A stretch of DNA of 40,435 nt from Candidatus Shapirobacteria bacterium GW2011_GWF2_37_20 (GCA_000989305.1 LBTB01000003.1:1-40435); one strand, 5' to 3'. Shown: positions 24,709 through 33,703, counted from the stretch's first letter. Notes: generated by a model from the sequence alone, not told the origin. Made by a program: numbers and translations.

Positions 24709-25628
24709 TGGACAAGAAAATTGCTCTTATCATTCTCAATTGGAATCAGCCACAGTTAACTTTCGACACCCTTGACTCAATTTTTAAGTGTCAATCAAAA
24801 GGTTTTTCTTATCATGTTTTCTTGGTTGATAACGGTTCTACCGACGATTCCTTAAATTTATTTAAAGCCAAATACAAAAAAAATTTAAATGTAACTATTT
24901 TAGAAACAGGCGACAACTTAGGTTACGCTGGCGGTAACAATTTTGGCTTAAAGGCGGCTTTAAAAGAAAAATTTGATTACTATCTTGTTGCCAATAATGA
25001 CATTTTAGTTGCTCCTGATTTTTTACAAAAACTTGTTGATGCCAGCCTGAAACACCCCAAGGCCATCTTAACCCCAAAAATATATTTTGCTCCCGGCTTT
25101 GAATTTCATCAGGATCGATATACAAAAAATGAAATAGGTAAAGTAATCTGGGCCGTTGGCAGTCAACTTGACTGGAATAATATTTATGGCTCAAATATTG
25201 GTATCGACGAAGTTGATCACGGCCAATACGATAAAATTCAACCCAAAATAGATTTTATTAGCGGCTGTTGTTTTTTAATTTCACATGAGATTTTAGAAAA
25301 AATTGGAATATTTGATGAGAAATTCTATTTATATATGGAAGATAGCGATTTGTCCCAACGGGCTGTAATCGCCGGATACGAACTTCGTCTGGTTCCAGAG
25401 TCAGTTATTTGGCATTGTAATTCTGGTTCATCAAAGCCCGGTTCCTCCCTTCAGGATTATTTTATTACCAGAAACCGACTCCTCTTTGGTTTTCGTTATG
25501 CTAACCCCAGAACTAAATTTGCTCTCTTTAGAGAATCCATCAAATTTCTTTTTACCGGCTCATCTTGGAGAAAAAGGGGAGTTATCGATTTTTATTTTGG
25601 CCGTTTTGGCAAAGGAAGCTGGAAATGA
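24708..25628 (+). CDS. GT2 glycosyltransferase, rhamnosyltransferase-like (WbbL type)
   Basis: This 306-residue enzyme has the WbbL/RfbN-type pattern. ALIILNWNQPQLT is followed by VDNGSTDDS for nucleotide binding, NLGYAGGNNFGL, and NND in place of DxD (LVANNDILV). The acceptor-side GCCFLISHEILEKIG, FYLYMEDSDLSQR and HCNSGSS (catalytic region with ED) follow. Such enzymes transfer dTDP-rhamnose or related sugars to lipid-linked glycans in the cytoplasm. It overlaps the next gene by 4 nt (ATGA) at the start I choose there. Confidence 0.85.
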   Translation: MDKKIALIILNWNQPQLTFDTLDSIFKCQSKGFSYHVFLVDNGSTDDSLNLFKAKYKKNLNVTILETGDNLGYAGGNNFGLKAALKEKFDYYLVANNDILVAPDFLQKLVDASLKHPKAILTPKIYFAPGFEFHQDRYTKNEIGKVIWAVGSQLDWNNIYGSNIGIDEVDHGQYDKIQPKIDFISGCCFLISHEILEKIGIFDEKFYLYMEDSDLSQRAVIAGYELRLVPESVIWHCNSGSSKPGSSLQDYFITRNRLLFGFRYANPRTKFALFRESIKFLFTGSSWRKRGVIDFYFGRFGKGSWK

Positions 25629-26407
25629 AACTAAGTATTATCATTTTGGCTGGTAATGAAGCTGAGGTAATTAAAGACTGTCTGAACTCGGCCTCATTTG
25701 CCGATGAGATTATTCTTGTTTTAGCCAATTCAAATGACGATACTAAAAAAATTGCCAATTCGTTAAAATTACCCCTCAAAATTATTGAGACAAAAGACGA
25801 ATATAATCGTAATTTTAGTAAATGGCGAAATTTAGGATATAAAGCAGCCACTGGAGAATGGATATTTTATCTTGACGCTGACGAAAGAATCAGCGATTCT
25901 CTTCGTGCCGAAATTACCAAAACAATCATTAAGCCCTTAACGAATACTTACTATGTTATTCCTCGGGCCAATCATTATTTGAGTAAAAGAGTTCGTTTTG
26001 GCGGTTCCTATCCCGACTACGTTAAAAGACTTTATTTTCGTAAAAACTTTTCTGGTTACCGTGGTTATTTACATGAAGAGCCAGTTGTCACCGGTAGCTT
26101 TGGCTATTTAAAAAACGACCTACTCCATTTCACTCACCGTAATTTGACCTCAATGATTCAAAAAACTTTAGTTTGGACTGACATGGAGGCTCAGGCTTTA
26201 TTTGATGCCCAGCATCCTCCTGTTGTTTGGTGGCGCTTCCCCCGGATGATGTTTACCAAAATCTGGCAACGTTTAATCAAAGAGCAGATGTGGCGTGACG
26301 GGACCGTCGGCTGGATTTCAGTCATTTTTGAGGCTTTCGACACCTTCATTATTTATGCTAGACTGTGGGAGAAACAAGTTTATGAGTCTAAAAGCCGCCA
26401 TCTATGA
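25625..26407 (+). CDS. GT2 glycosyltransferase, WaaE-like, with altered nucleotide-binding motif
   Basis: The ORF track starts at 25565. The ATG at 25625 makes an ATGA overlap with the previous stop and begins directly at MKLSIIILAGNEAE, giving 260 residues. It resembles the enzyme at 23773 (SFADEIILV, FYLDADERI, PDYVKRLYFRK), but the Asp of the usual VVD is replaced by Leu (ILVLANSNDDT). That Asp normally contacts the nucleotide. The metal motif DADE is intact. It could use a different donor or be weakened. It lies in the run of cytoplasmic transferases and overlaps the next gene by 26 nt. Confidence 0.8.
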   Translation: MKLSIIILAGNEAEVIKDCLNSASFADEIILVLANSNDDTKKIANSLKLPLKIIETKDEYNRNFSKWRNLGYKAATGEWIFYLDADERISDSLRAEITKTIIKPLTNTYYVIPRANHYLSKRVRFGGSYPDYVKRLYFRKNFSGYRGYLHEEPVVTGSFGYLKNDLLHFTHRNLTSMIQKTLVWTDMEAQALFDAQHPPVVWWRFPRMMFTKIWQRLIKEQMWRDGTVGWISVIFEAFDTFIIYARLWEKQVYESKSRHL

Positions 26408-27560
26408 TCCGTATCTCGATACCCTAGGAGGGGGAGAAAGATATTGCCTAACAGTAGGGGAAATTCTATTAAACCATAATTATCAGGTTGATCTTTTTTG
26501 GTCAGGAAATCAAGAGATTGTCTCCCTTGCCGAGAAACGTTTTAATTTAAAACTTGAGGGTATTAAATGTGTTCCAGATATTTTTGGTTTAACCCATCAA
26601 AAGATAGATTTAATCGAAGAAAATATTACCGATAGTCTTCAAAGTCGTTCCAAGAAGCATATTAATCTTTTTCAAAGAATAAAAAATTACATTCACAAGT
26701 TTAAAGTTCTCTCGGAATACGATTTAGTTTTTTACCTAAGTGACGGTAGTATTCCTTTTCTATTTTCCAAAAAGAATTTTCTCCACATTCAGGTTCCCTT
26801 TATCTTAAAACAAAATATTGGTGAGAAAATAATAAATTTGATAAAAGTAAAGTTTGTGCGACAAGTAATCTGTAATTCTCAATTTACCTCCAGATTTCTG
26901 ACTGATTTTCCCAAGGGGAAGATAAATGTTTTATATCCGCCCGTTGATGTTGAAAAATTTTCCTCTTCTGAAAAGAAAGAAAACTATATTCTTTCCGTTG
27001 GTCGTTTCGATAATATTTTAAATGCAAAAAAACAGGATGTTTTAATTGAGGCTTTCAAAAAACTCTGTCAAAATAATTCAACTTTTGACTGGAAACTTAT
27101 CTTGATGGGTGGAAGTCGTGATTTACCTCAAGACAATCATTATCTCCAACATCTTCAACATTTAGCCAAAGGTTTTCCTATTGAATTTATTGTTAATCCT
27201 GACTTTGATAAGCTGAAGCATATCTATTCCCAATCCAAAATATATTGGCATGCTGCCGGTTTTGGAGTTGACGAATTTATCCACCCCGAACAAACTGAAC
27301 ATTTTGGAATGACAGTTGTTGAGGCAATGGATTCAGGTCTTGTTCCTATGGTGGTTGCCAAGGGTGGTTTATCAGAAATAGTTACCGAATCGGAAAATGG
27401 ATTTCTTTGGCAAACTATTGACGAATTAGTAGCTAAAACCCAACTACTTCTAGGCACCCCAAATGATCTGAAAAAAATAGCTCTTCAAGCCCAGGAATCT
27501 TCTCAGGTATTTTCTAAGCAAGTCTTTGAAACAAAATTATTAGATTTAATTAATAAATGA
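26382..27560 (+). CDS. GT4 (GT-B fold) glycosyltransferase, ALG11-like
   Basis: I choose the ATG at 26382 (MSLKAAIYDPYLDTLGGGERY), because the ORF-track start at 26295 would add 29 residues before a conserved N-terminus. The 392-residue product has the GGGER acceptor/donor loop near the N-terminus. It also has the start of the second Rossmann domain (ILSVGRFDNI, with AKKQDVLIEAFKKL) and the EX7E-type motif (EHFGMTVVEAMDSGLVP). The GGGER form is seen in ALG11-like alpha-1,2-mannosyltransferases. It probably extends a lipid-linked oligosaccharide in the cytoplasm. It is the only GT-B enzyme in the window and overlaps both neighbours. Confidence 0.85.
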   Translation: MSLKAAIYDPYLDTLGGGERYCLTVGEILLNHNYQVDLFWSGNQEIVSLAEKRFNLKLEGIKCVPDIFGLTHQKIDLIEENITDSLQSRSKKHINLFQRIKNYIHKFKVLSEYDLVFYLSDGSIPFLFSKKNFLHIQVPFILKQNIGEKIINLIKVKFVRQVICNSQFTSRFLTDFPKGKINVLYPPVDVEKFSSSEKKENYILSVGRFDNILNAKKQDVLIEAFKKLCQNNSTFDWKLILMGGSRDLPQDNHYLQHLQHLAKGFPIEFIVNPDFDKLKHIYSQSKIYWHAAGFGVDEFIHPEQTEHFGMTVVEAMDSGLVPMVVAKGGLSEIVTESENGFLWQTIDELVAKTQLLLGTPNDLKKIALQAQESSQVFSKQVFETKLLDLINK

Positions 27561-28429
27561 AAATTTCCGTAATTGTTACCAACTGGAATGGTTTAAATTT
27601 ACTAAAAAAATATTTAGAAAATGTAATCGTAAATTCACCCGAGGCTCTAGAGGTTATTCTGGCAGACGACGCCTCCGAAGATGGTAGCTTAGCTTACGCT
27701 CGCCAATTACAAAAAAAATATTCTAAATTAAAAATCATTTCCCATAAGAAGAATGTTGGTTTTGGTAATAACACCAATGATGCGGTCAAAAAAGCCAAAG
27801 GAGATTATGTTGTCTTGCTAAACAGTGACATTGATCCCCATAAAAATTATATAAAAAATTCTCTTATACATTTCAAGAATTCAAAAGTACTCGGGGTTGG
27901 TTTTGCCGAAGTAGGTAACGAAAATTACGCCAAACTTTTCTGGAAAAACGGTTATCTCCAATTTACCCGCGGTCTCTCAACTAAGGCGCATATTTCCGCC
28001 TGGGTTTCCGGCGGCTCCTCTGTTATTCGTAGGGATTATTTCTTAAAGCTTGGTGGTTTTGATCATGTCTATGAACCTTTTTATTTTGAGGACTTTGATT
28101 TTGGTCTACGAGCTTGGCGCTCCGGTTACACCATGCTTTGGGAGCCAAAATCAGTAGTTGAACATAAGCACGAATCAACTACTTCCAAGTTTCCAAAAAA
28201 GTTTTTAATTTATGTCAAAGAAAGAAACCATCTGATTTCAGTTTTAAGAAATGTCACGGACAAAAAACTTCTTTTTCAAAATAAAATATTTTCTTTTTTA
28301 AGAGTTCTTTCCGGGCCTAATTATTTAAAAATAATTTTAGCTGCTCACCGACAAATAAAAAAATATTCCGCCCCTATTTGTTCAAAAGAGCGTAGTGATA
28401 AAGAAGTGTTGAACTTATTTGAACAATGA
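27557..28429 (+). CDS. GT2 glycosyltransferase, rhamnosyltransferase-like
   Basis: This 290-residue GT-A enzyme begins with ISVIVTNWNGLNLLKKYL. It has LADDASEDGS for nucleotide binding, NVGFGNNTNDAV and the metal motif LLNSDIDP. The acceptor side has WVSGGSSVIRRD, YFEDFDFGLRAW and VEHKHEST, where the ED pair is the probable base region. It is coupled to both neighbours by ATGA overlaps. Like 24708 and 28426 it belongs to the WbbL-like branch. Three such enzymes in a row with one GT4 fit stepwise assembly of an oligosaccharide repeat. Confidence 0.84.
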   Translation: MKISVIVTNWNGLNLLKKYLENVIVNSPEALEVILADDASEDGSLAYARQLQKKYSKLKIISHKKNVGFGNNTNDAVKKAKGDYVVLLNSDIDPHKNYIKNSLIHFKNSKVLGVGFAEVGNENYAKLFWKNGYLQFTRGLSTKAHISAWVSGGSSVIRRDYFLKLGGFDHVYEPFYFEDFDFGLRAWRSGYTMLWEPKSVVEHKHESTTSKFPKKFLIYVKERNHLISVLRNVTDKKLLFQNKIFSFLRVLSGPNYLKIILAAHRQIKKYSAPICSKERSDKEVLNLFEQ

Positions 28430-29247
28430 AAAAATCATTCCGGTTAAGTATCATTATTGTCACCTGGAATACCGCCGATATTACCTTAAAGTGTGTTCAA
28501 ACTATCAAAAAATATTTATCCGGACTTGAGTACGAAATAATTATTGCTGATAATGGTTCTGAAGATGACACGGTTATTAAGCTTAAAAATGAGGGAGGTT
28601 TAATCGTTATTGAAAATAAAGCTAATTTAGGTTTTGGGAAGGGAAACAATATTGCTGCCAGTAAAGCTTCTGGAGACTATTTATTGTTTCTCAACTCAGA
28701 TATGGAGCTAATCGATAACCAGCTGGCAAATATGTTTAACTACATAAGTACTCACAATGAAATTGGTTTAATTGGACCCAAATTTCTCAATATTGATGGT
28801 AGCGATCAGGGCTCTGTCTTTCCATCTCAAAGCTTGTCTAATGCCTTTAAAGAGTTTTGGTGTGGTCAAAAGACCTATTCTAAATATGTACCCGAATCTA
28901 ATAAGCCCGTCGAGGTTTGGTCAGTCTCCGGAGGCGCAGTTATGGTCAAACGTGAGCTGTTTGAGAAAGTTGGTACCTGGGATAAAAGATATTTCATGTT
29001 TTACGAGGACTTAGAATTATGCCGACAAATAAAAAAATTGGGCTATAAAATTTACTACTATCCTGAGTGTCGTCTTATCCATCGCCATGGTGCCAGTGGT
29101 AAATCATTGGCTAATGCTGGCGATCAATGGCGCCGCCTCATTCCCAGTTCAAAAATTTATCATGGTGTAGTTAAGCACTATCTATTATTTTTAATCATCT
29201 GGTCTGGGCAAAAATGGCAAAAAATAAAATCTCTATTTTTAAAATAA
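28426..29247 (+). CDS. GT2 glycosyltransferase, rhamnosyltransferase-like (WbbL type)
   Basis: This 273-residue enzyme begins with LSIIIVTWNTADI. It has IADNGSEDDT, NLGFGKGNNIA and LFLNSDMEL (DxD-like), then VSGGAVMVKRELFEKVG, MFYEDLELCRQI and HRHGASG, all in the order of WbbL-like proteins. The C-terminus has a hydrophobic segment (HYLLFLIIWSG) that may dock on the membrane. It starts with an ATGA overlap and overlaps the next GT-C gene by 34 nt. It likely completes the cytoplasmic glycan before export. Confidence 0.85.
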   Translation: MKKSFRLSIIIVTWNTADITLKCVQTIKKYLSGLEYEIIIADNGSEDDTVIKLKNEGGLIVIENKANLGFGKGNNIAASKASGDYLLFLNSDMELIDNQLANMFNYISTHNEIGLIGPKFLNIDGSDQGSVFPSQSLSNAFKEFWCGQKTYSKYVPESNKPVEVWSVSGGAVMVKRELFEKVGTWDKRYFMFYEDLELCRQIKKLGYKIYYYPECRLIHRHGASGKSLANAGDQWRRLIPSSKIYHGVVKHYLLFLIIWSGQKWQKIKSLFLK

Positions 29248-30563
29248 TTATATTTGCGGTTTTGATTTTAATTGGAATTGGTGTCAGAACTATTCCGGTT
29301 AACAATTTAAAAAATGGGGATATTCTTGTCCACTTAGATTGGTCCAAAACCTTATATAAACAAGGTTTAAACAATATCTATTTTTACCCCAACTGGCTCT
29401 ATTCACCCCCAACTCAACCCCCATTAATGATGATGGGTTTTTGGGCTTCACGCCACTTGTATGAAAACCGATACCTATTGTCGGAGTTACACAACTCGAC
29501 CAGACTTCCTCCAGCATCAGTAATTCTCTGGTTTGATAAGTATGGCGAATTTCTCTTATTACGCCTTTGGGCCACATTAGGAGATATTGCTTGTGCCTTT
29601 TTTGTTTACTTTCTAATCAAAAAACATTTAAAAAACTTTAAGATTGCTCTTCTTGGGTTTATATTTATGTTGTTTAATCCTCTTAGTCTTTTTGAAACAA
29701 CCATATGGGGGCAAAATGATATTATTTCCGTTCTTTTCGCCTATTTAGCATTTCTAAGTATTAAGAGTAAGAAGCTGTTATTTCTTTCGCCGTTTTTATA
29801 CCTTATCGGCATACTTATCAAGCCCACCTCTTTAGTTTTTGTCCCCTTCTATATATTCTATTTTTTTAAAAACCTTAAATTAAATAAAACAAATATTTTA
29901 AGAATTATTATCTCTTCTGTTTTATGCTTTGCCTTAATCTATTTTTCATTTAAACCATTTATAAACCCAAATTCAAACCCCGCCATTGAAATTTATAACA
30001 TTGTTGTTAATCGCATTACCTCGTCTTCAAAGGGTCTTAGTCGGGCATCCAATTCAGGATTCAATCTATATTCGCTTGTGTTCGAGATAGATAAAACTTA
30101 TGGTGGTTATCAGATACTTGGATTAACTCTAGATCAAATCGGTATCTTCTTTTATCTAATTTTAAACGCCATAAGTATATTTATTCTGGCAAAAAAATCA
30201 AAACAAAGCGCAATCATTAAGTTGTTGTTTATCCTTTTCTTTACTGCTCAGGGCACTTTTCTCTTTATGACTGGGATGCTTGAGAGATATTTTTTTCCGG
30301 CATTTTTAGCCTCTGTTTTGTTAATGTTTTTAAATTTTAGAGTCTTTGGTTTAAACATGATCCTACAAAACATTATCTGGTTTATAAATCTGTTTTATTC
30401 TTTTTATCAACGTGACCTTGGTTGGGTTAAGACACTTTTTGAGGGCAATTCAAATCTGTTAATCAGAACCATCTCCTTGATTAGCATTATCAATTTTATT
30501 CTTATCTGTAAGAAGTTTATCCGTCCGTCTAGGAAATATTCTGCCACCAATAATCAAGATTAA
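29214..30563 (+). CDS. GT-C mannosyltransferase-like membrane protein (GT87/PIG-M-like)
   Basis: This 449-residue multi-pass protein has an outer loop with NGDILVHLDWSKTLY, then NWLYSPPTQPPLMMM, followed by FNPLSLFETTIWGQNDII and a late GMLERYFFPAFLA. The WGQxD and ERYxxP elements are seen in GT87 and eukaryotic ALG/PIG-type GT-C enzymes that use lipid-phosphate mannose. Two later genes (32420 and 33700) share parts of this pattern. The start lies 34 nt inside the upstream GT2. Its 3' end overlaps the convergent gene at 30529 by 35 bp. Confidence 0.78.
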   Translation: MAKNKISIFKIIIFAVLILIGIGVRTIPVNNLKNGDILVHLDWSKTLYKQGLNNIYFYPNWLYSPPTQPPLMMMGFWASRHLYENRYLLSELHNSTRLPPASVILWFDKYGEFLLLRLWATLGDIACAFFVYFLIKKHLKNFKIALLGFIFMLFNPLSLFETTIWGQNDIISVLFAYLAFLSIKSKKLLFLSPFLYLIGILIKPTSLVFVPFYIFYFFKNLKLNKTNILRIIISSVLCFALIYFSFKPFINPNSNPAIEIYNIVVNRITSSSKGLSRASNSGFNLYSLVFEIDKTYGGYQILGLTLDQIGIFFYLILNAISIFILAKKSKQSAIIKLLFILFFTAQGTFLFMTGMLERYFFPAFLASVLLMFLNFRVFGLNMILQNIIWFINLFYSFYQRDLGWVKTLFEGNSNLLIRTISLISIINFILICKKFIRPSRKYSATNNQD

Positions 30564-31941
30564 TACCGTTTAAATATTTGATGTTGGTGTAAATTATTGC
30601 TCCCAGCATTATTAAAAAAAGTATTTTAAAAATTAAATTATTTTTATACTTAAAAAACTGTTTTATAACTAGTACAAAAATAATTCCTGAAATTCCTGTT
30701 CGCCACAAATTTGCATAAGGTTGAAACTCAAATATTCCGATTATCCGCGAGATATTAAAACCAAGAATTGTTAATAAAATAAAAAACACTGCCATTAATT
30801 GTTTTCCTTTTGTAATCCCGTCTGTTAAAAACTTTGTTAACAAGATTATTAATAAGGCCCAAAAAGGGAAAGTGTACCAACCATAAGGTTGGCTTCCAAA
30901 AAAAATATAAATAATCAAATATGAAAATAGTCCCAATACTGTTAGCCTTACTCCAATATTTTTTTGTTTTTTTATTATTAATCCTAAAAATATCAGCCAT
31001 CCACTGATTATTGATACTTCAGGTAAAAATTTATGTTGAGTTAAACGTTGGTTTCGAATAATTTCAATTAGAGAATTTGGACCTATTCCATAAAACCGGT
31101 TGTAATTCGAAAATAAAATATTTTTAAAATTATCAAGGCCCCAAACAGATCCATAAATTACAAACAAAAAACTGATTGGTAAACTGACTGCCAGAAAAAA
31201 ACCAAGATCTTTCCAAAACCTTTTATTAAAACCTTTATATTTATCCAAAAGTGCAAACAAAACAAATAAATGACACACAAAGCCTGTTAGTTTAAACAGA
31301 GTCGCTACGCCGGCCATAAGTGCCGCCCCCAAAAGCCAATAATCATTTTTTCTTTTTATGTACAGACTAATACAAATCATGCAGGCTAATAAACACGGAA
31401 TTATTGCATTTTCTGCCTGAATCATTCTGCCACTCAAAACCACCAGGGGAGTTGTCGCATAAATCAGGCCGCCAACCATGGCAGCATAATATCCAAAATT
31501 TACCCAACAATAAATCATTAATAAACCAACAGAAATTGTACTGATTATTATTATTGGTTTTCTAATAATGTAGGCAGTGGTATCTTCAAATACTCTGACT
31601 CCAGACAGGTAAGCATACCCTCCTGTAATCAACCCCAATAAGGGCGGATGGTCCATCCATGGATAATTAATAGTTATCGGGTCGCCACTGGAAACGGTTT
31701 GAAAAAACCTATCCACATTTACGTATCTATACAGTGTGTTTTTATTTCCCTCAATTCCAGAAGAAGCCACCGGCATACCACTTTCTAGCAATGACAACCC
31801 TGCCCAGGAATAACTATATTCGTCCAACGATTGACCGGGAATTGGTATTTCAGCGTAATTTTTCTTTCTAACAAATAAGGCCAATATTAGTATTACTAAA
31901 AAAAATACAAACTTAATACTGATAATAATTTTATTTCTCAT
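30529..31941 (-). CDS. GT39/PMT-like GT-C glycosyltransferase (DE type)
   Basis: This 470-residue multi-pass protein has the outer loop GQSLDEYSYSWAG (Asp40, Glu41), then NYPWMDHPPLLGLITGGY, the typical DE plus DHPPL arrangement of GT39/ArnT-like enzymes. FKLTGFVCHLF matches the conserved K-x-x-G/P position. It is the second gene of a two-gene minus-strand unit and overlaps the upstream small gene by 11 nt. The last 35 bp of coding sequence lie opposite the end of 29214-30563, with both ends coding on opposite strands. The acceptor is unknown. Confidence 0.85.
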   Translation of the reverse strand: MRNKIIISIKFVFFLVILILALFVRKKNYAEIPIPGQSLDEYSYSWAGLSLLESGMPVASSGIEGNKNTLYRYVNVDRFFQTVSSGDPITINYPWMDHPPLLGLITGGYAYLSGVRVFEDTTAYIIRKPIIIISTISVGLLMIYCWVNFGYYAAMVGGLIYATTPLVVLSGRMIQAENAIIPCLLACMICISLYIKRKNDYWLLGAALMAGVATLFKLTGFVCHLFVLFALLDKYKGFNKRFWKDLGFFLAVSLPISFLFVIYGSVWGLDNFKNILFSNYNRFYGIGPNSLIEIIRNQRLTQHKFLPEVSIISGWLIFLGLIIKKQKNIGVRLTVLGLFSYLIIYIFFGSQPYGWYTFPFWALLIILLTKFLTDGITKGKQLMAVFFILLTILGFNISRIIGIFEFQPYANLWRTGISGIIFVLVIKQFFKYKNNLIFKILFLIMLGAIIYTNIKYLNGINLDYWWQNIS

Positions 31942-32398
31942 TTGTCTTTATAACTGAACATTCAATTGTGGCCGTTGGACGAATTATATCTTTCTTCATA
32001 TCGTCTGTTAATAATTTTCCGTCAACATAACAGGTAAAATTCTGCTCATTAAACAATTTTTCCTCAAATCCGATAATTCTGGCATACTCTTTAAAAAATC
32101 CACCAATTGTTTTGTCTTCAATGGCCAACAAAGACAAGGTGCTACTCGCCTTTTTATCACCTCCACAAAAAATTTCAATTTTGACATAATTGCCGACTTC
32201 CTTTGGGTCTCCTAAAACTTGATACTTACACAAGTCATTAGTCATATCACGAAATACTGACTTTCCTGATATCATCTCATTAAGTTTTGATTTCGAAAAT
32301 TTATTATTATACCGAGCCCTTAGTCCAAAATACATCAAAGAGGCAAAAACAAGATAAAAAATTGCAAAAACAAATAATATTTTGTTTCTTTTAGACAC
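31931..32398 (-). CDS. Small membrane-anchored protein with four-cysteine outer domain, unknown
   Basis: This 155-residue protein starts at GTG. One N-terminal TM (about 8-26) is followed by an extracytoplasmic domain of about 125 residues. Four cysteines are spread over it (DLCKYQ, IFCGGD, FTCYVDG, IECSVI), which would allow two disulfides. I recognise no family. It is translated just before a DE-type GT-C gene (11-nt overlap), so it could be a partner, chaperone or acceptor for that enzyme. This is context only. Confidence 0.7.
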   Translation of the reverse strand: MSKRNKILFVFAIFYLVFASLMYFGLRARYNNKFSKSKLNEMISGKSVFRDMTNDLCKYQVLGDPKEVGNYVKIEIFCGGDKKASSTLSLLAIEDKTIGGFFKEYARIIGFEEKLFNEQNFTCYVDGKLLTDDMKKDIIRPTATIECSVIKTNEK

Positions 32399-32419
32399 TA
32401 ATATATAGTATATATTGAA
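32399..32419. promoter_or_regulatory. 21-bp divergent promoter region, nearly palindromic
   Basis: The whole gap between the GTG at 32398 (minus) and the ATG at 32420 (plus) is AATATATAGTATATATT-like and reads almost the same on both strands. -10-like hexamers are TATAGT, TAGTAT or TATATT on plus and TATACT on minus, each 3 to about 11 nt from its start codon. There is no room for a leader or a Shine-Dalgarno. Confidence 0.5.
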
Positions 32420-33703
32420 ATGTTAAAAAATCTCTACCAAAAGTTAACTATTACCAAAATAATGTTAATTGCTTTGTTGGTAAGGATTATTTCCTGGCCT
32501 TGGACATATCACGGAGATATTAATGCACAATATTGGTGGGGCAAGTTTGCCTCTGAATTTAAATGGCGTGGTTTTTATGATTGGCTTTTTTTTGGCGGTC
32601 ACGCCCCACCTGACCAGCCAATGATAAACATTTACTATGACTGGATTATCAGGCAGGTCTACATTTTTTTCTACAATATTTTTTGGTATCTAAATGTTAA
32701 TATTCCCTCCTTTCCCTCCAAATTTATGCAGTGGTATTTTGCTGACGGTAATCAGTATTTGTTAAAAATTCCCATGATTCTGGCTGACATTTTAATCATA
32801 TATTTCTGTTACAAATTTACAAAGTCAAAGATTATTGCTCTTGTATTAGCCCTATTTCCACCGATGATATATAACAGTGCGGTTTGGGGGAGTGGAGACA
32901 GTATTATCAATCTTTTGGCATTGCTCGGTATTTATTTGCTATGGAATAAAAAATATTTATTGGCGATAATATTTATTGTTTTTTCCGTCCTCTATAAGTC
33001 TTCTCTCCTAATTTGGATGCCAGTAATTCTTGTTATTTTAATAAAAAACAAAATTAGTATTAAAAACATATTATTTTCCGTTCTATTTTTACTCATCCTG
33101 ATATATTTGATTTCTTTACCTTTTAATCCAGTAGAAATTAACCCACTAATTTGGTTTTTCCGGACAATGATAACCAAAATCCTACCCGGTTTTATGGATC
33201 AAATTACGGTATATGCCATGAATTTTTGGGCCATAATTTTTGGCTTTAAGTTAAAAATTGACAGTCTCTTAATTTTAAATCTTATTAGTTACAGATTATT
33301 TTCACTCATACTTTGCGCATTACTCTACTTTCATCAAATTTATAAACTTTATAAAAATTACTCTTTAAAGTCGTTACTTCTCTGTCTGGCAACAATCTCC
33401 ATGATTACGTTTAGTTTTATGACCAGAATGCACGAAAGGTACTCCTTTCCGGCTCTTATTCCCTTATTGCTCTTATGTAATTATGATCGACGTTTTATTA
33501 AATATTTCGTTATTCTATCGGTAACCCACTTTTTAAATATTTATAGTGTTTGGGGAATACCAAACACTATCTTTCTTCACAATATACTAAACACAGATTT
33601 TACAATCCGAATTATTGGCATTGTTAACACCGTAGTCACTTTAGGACTCATTTTTATAAACATCAACCATAATCAAATTAACCCAAAAAAAACTAATATA
33701 TGA
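32420..33703 (+). CDS. GT-C glycosyltransferase-like membrane protein (GT87/PIG-M-like)
   Basis: This 427-residue multi-pass protein has the outer loop TYHGDINAQYWWGKFA (Asp candidate), then GHAPPDQPMINIYYDW, SAVWGSGDSIINLLALLG and the late RMHERYSFPALIPLL. The order is the same as in 29214: first-loop acid, PP-x-x-P, WGxxD, ERYxxP. WGSGD replaces WGQND. It opens a three-gene plus-strand unit and is coupled to the next gene by ATGA. Outer-face transfer from lipid-phosphate sugar is inferred. Confidence 0.77.
   Translation: MLKNLYQKLTITKIMLIALLVRIISWPWTYHGDINAQYWWGKFASEFKWRGFYDWLFFGGHAPPDQPMINIYYDWIIRQVYIFFYNIFWYLNVNIPSFPSKFMQWYFADGNQYLLKIPMILADILIIYFCYKFTKSKIIALVLALFPPMIYNSAVWGSGDSIINLLALLGIYLLWNKKYLLAIIFIVFSVLYKSSLLIWMPVILVILIKNKISIKNILFSVLFLLILIYLISLPFNPVEINPLIWFFRTMITKILPGFMDQITVYAMNFWAIIFGFKLKIDSLLILNLISYRLFSLILCALLYFHQIYKLYKNYSLKSLLLCLATISMITFSFMTRMHERYSFPALIPLLLLCNYDRRFIKYFVILSVTHFLNIYSVWGIPNTIFLHNILNTDFTIRIIGIVNTVVTLGLIFININHNQINPKKTNI

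Noticed and set aside
24895-25194. 99-aa minus-strand ORF inside a GT2 gene
   Set aside because: Shadow of a gene whose catalytic motifs are all in the plus frame.
25565-25624. Upstream extension of the WaaE-like gene
   Set aside because: It would overlap the previous gene by 64 nt and add residues before the conserved first strand; the ATGA at 25625 is a normal coupling.
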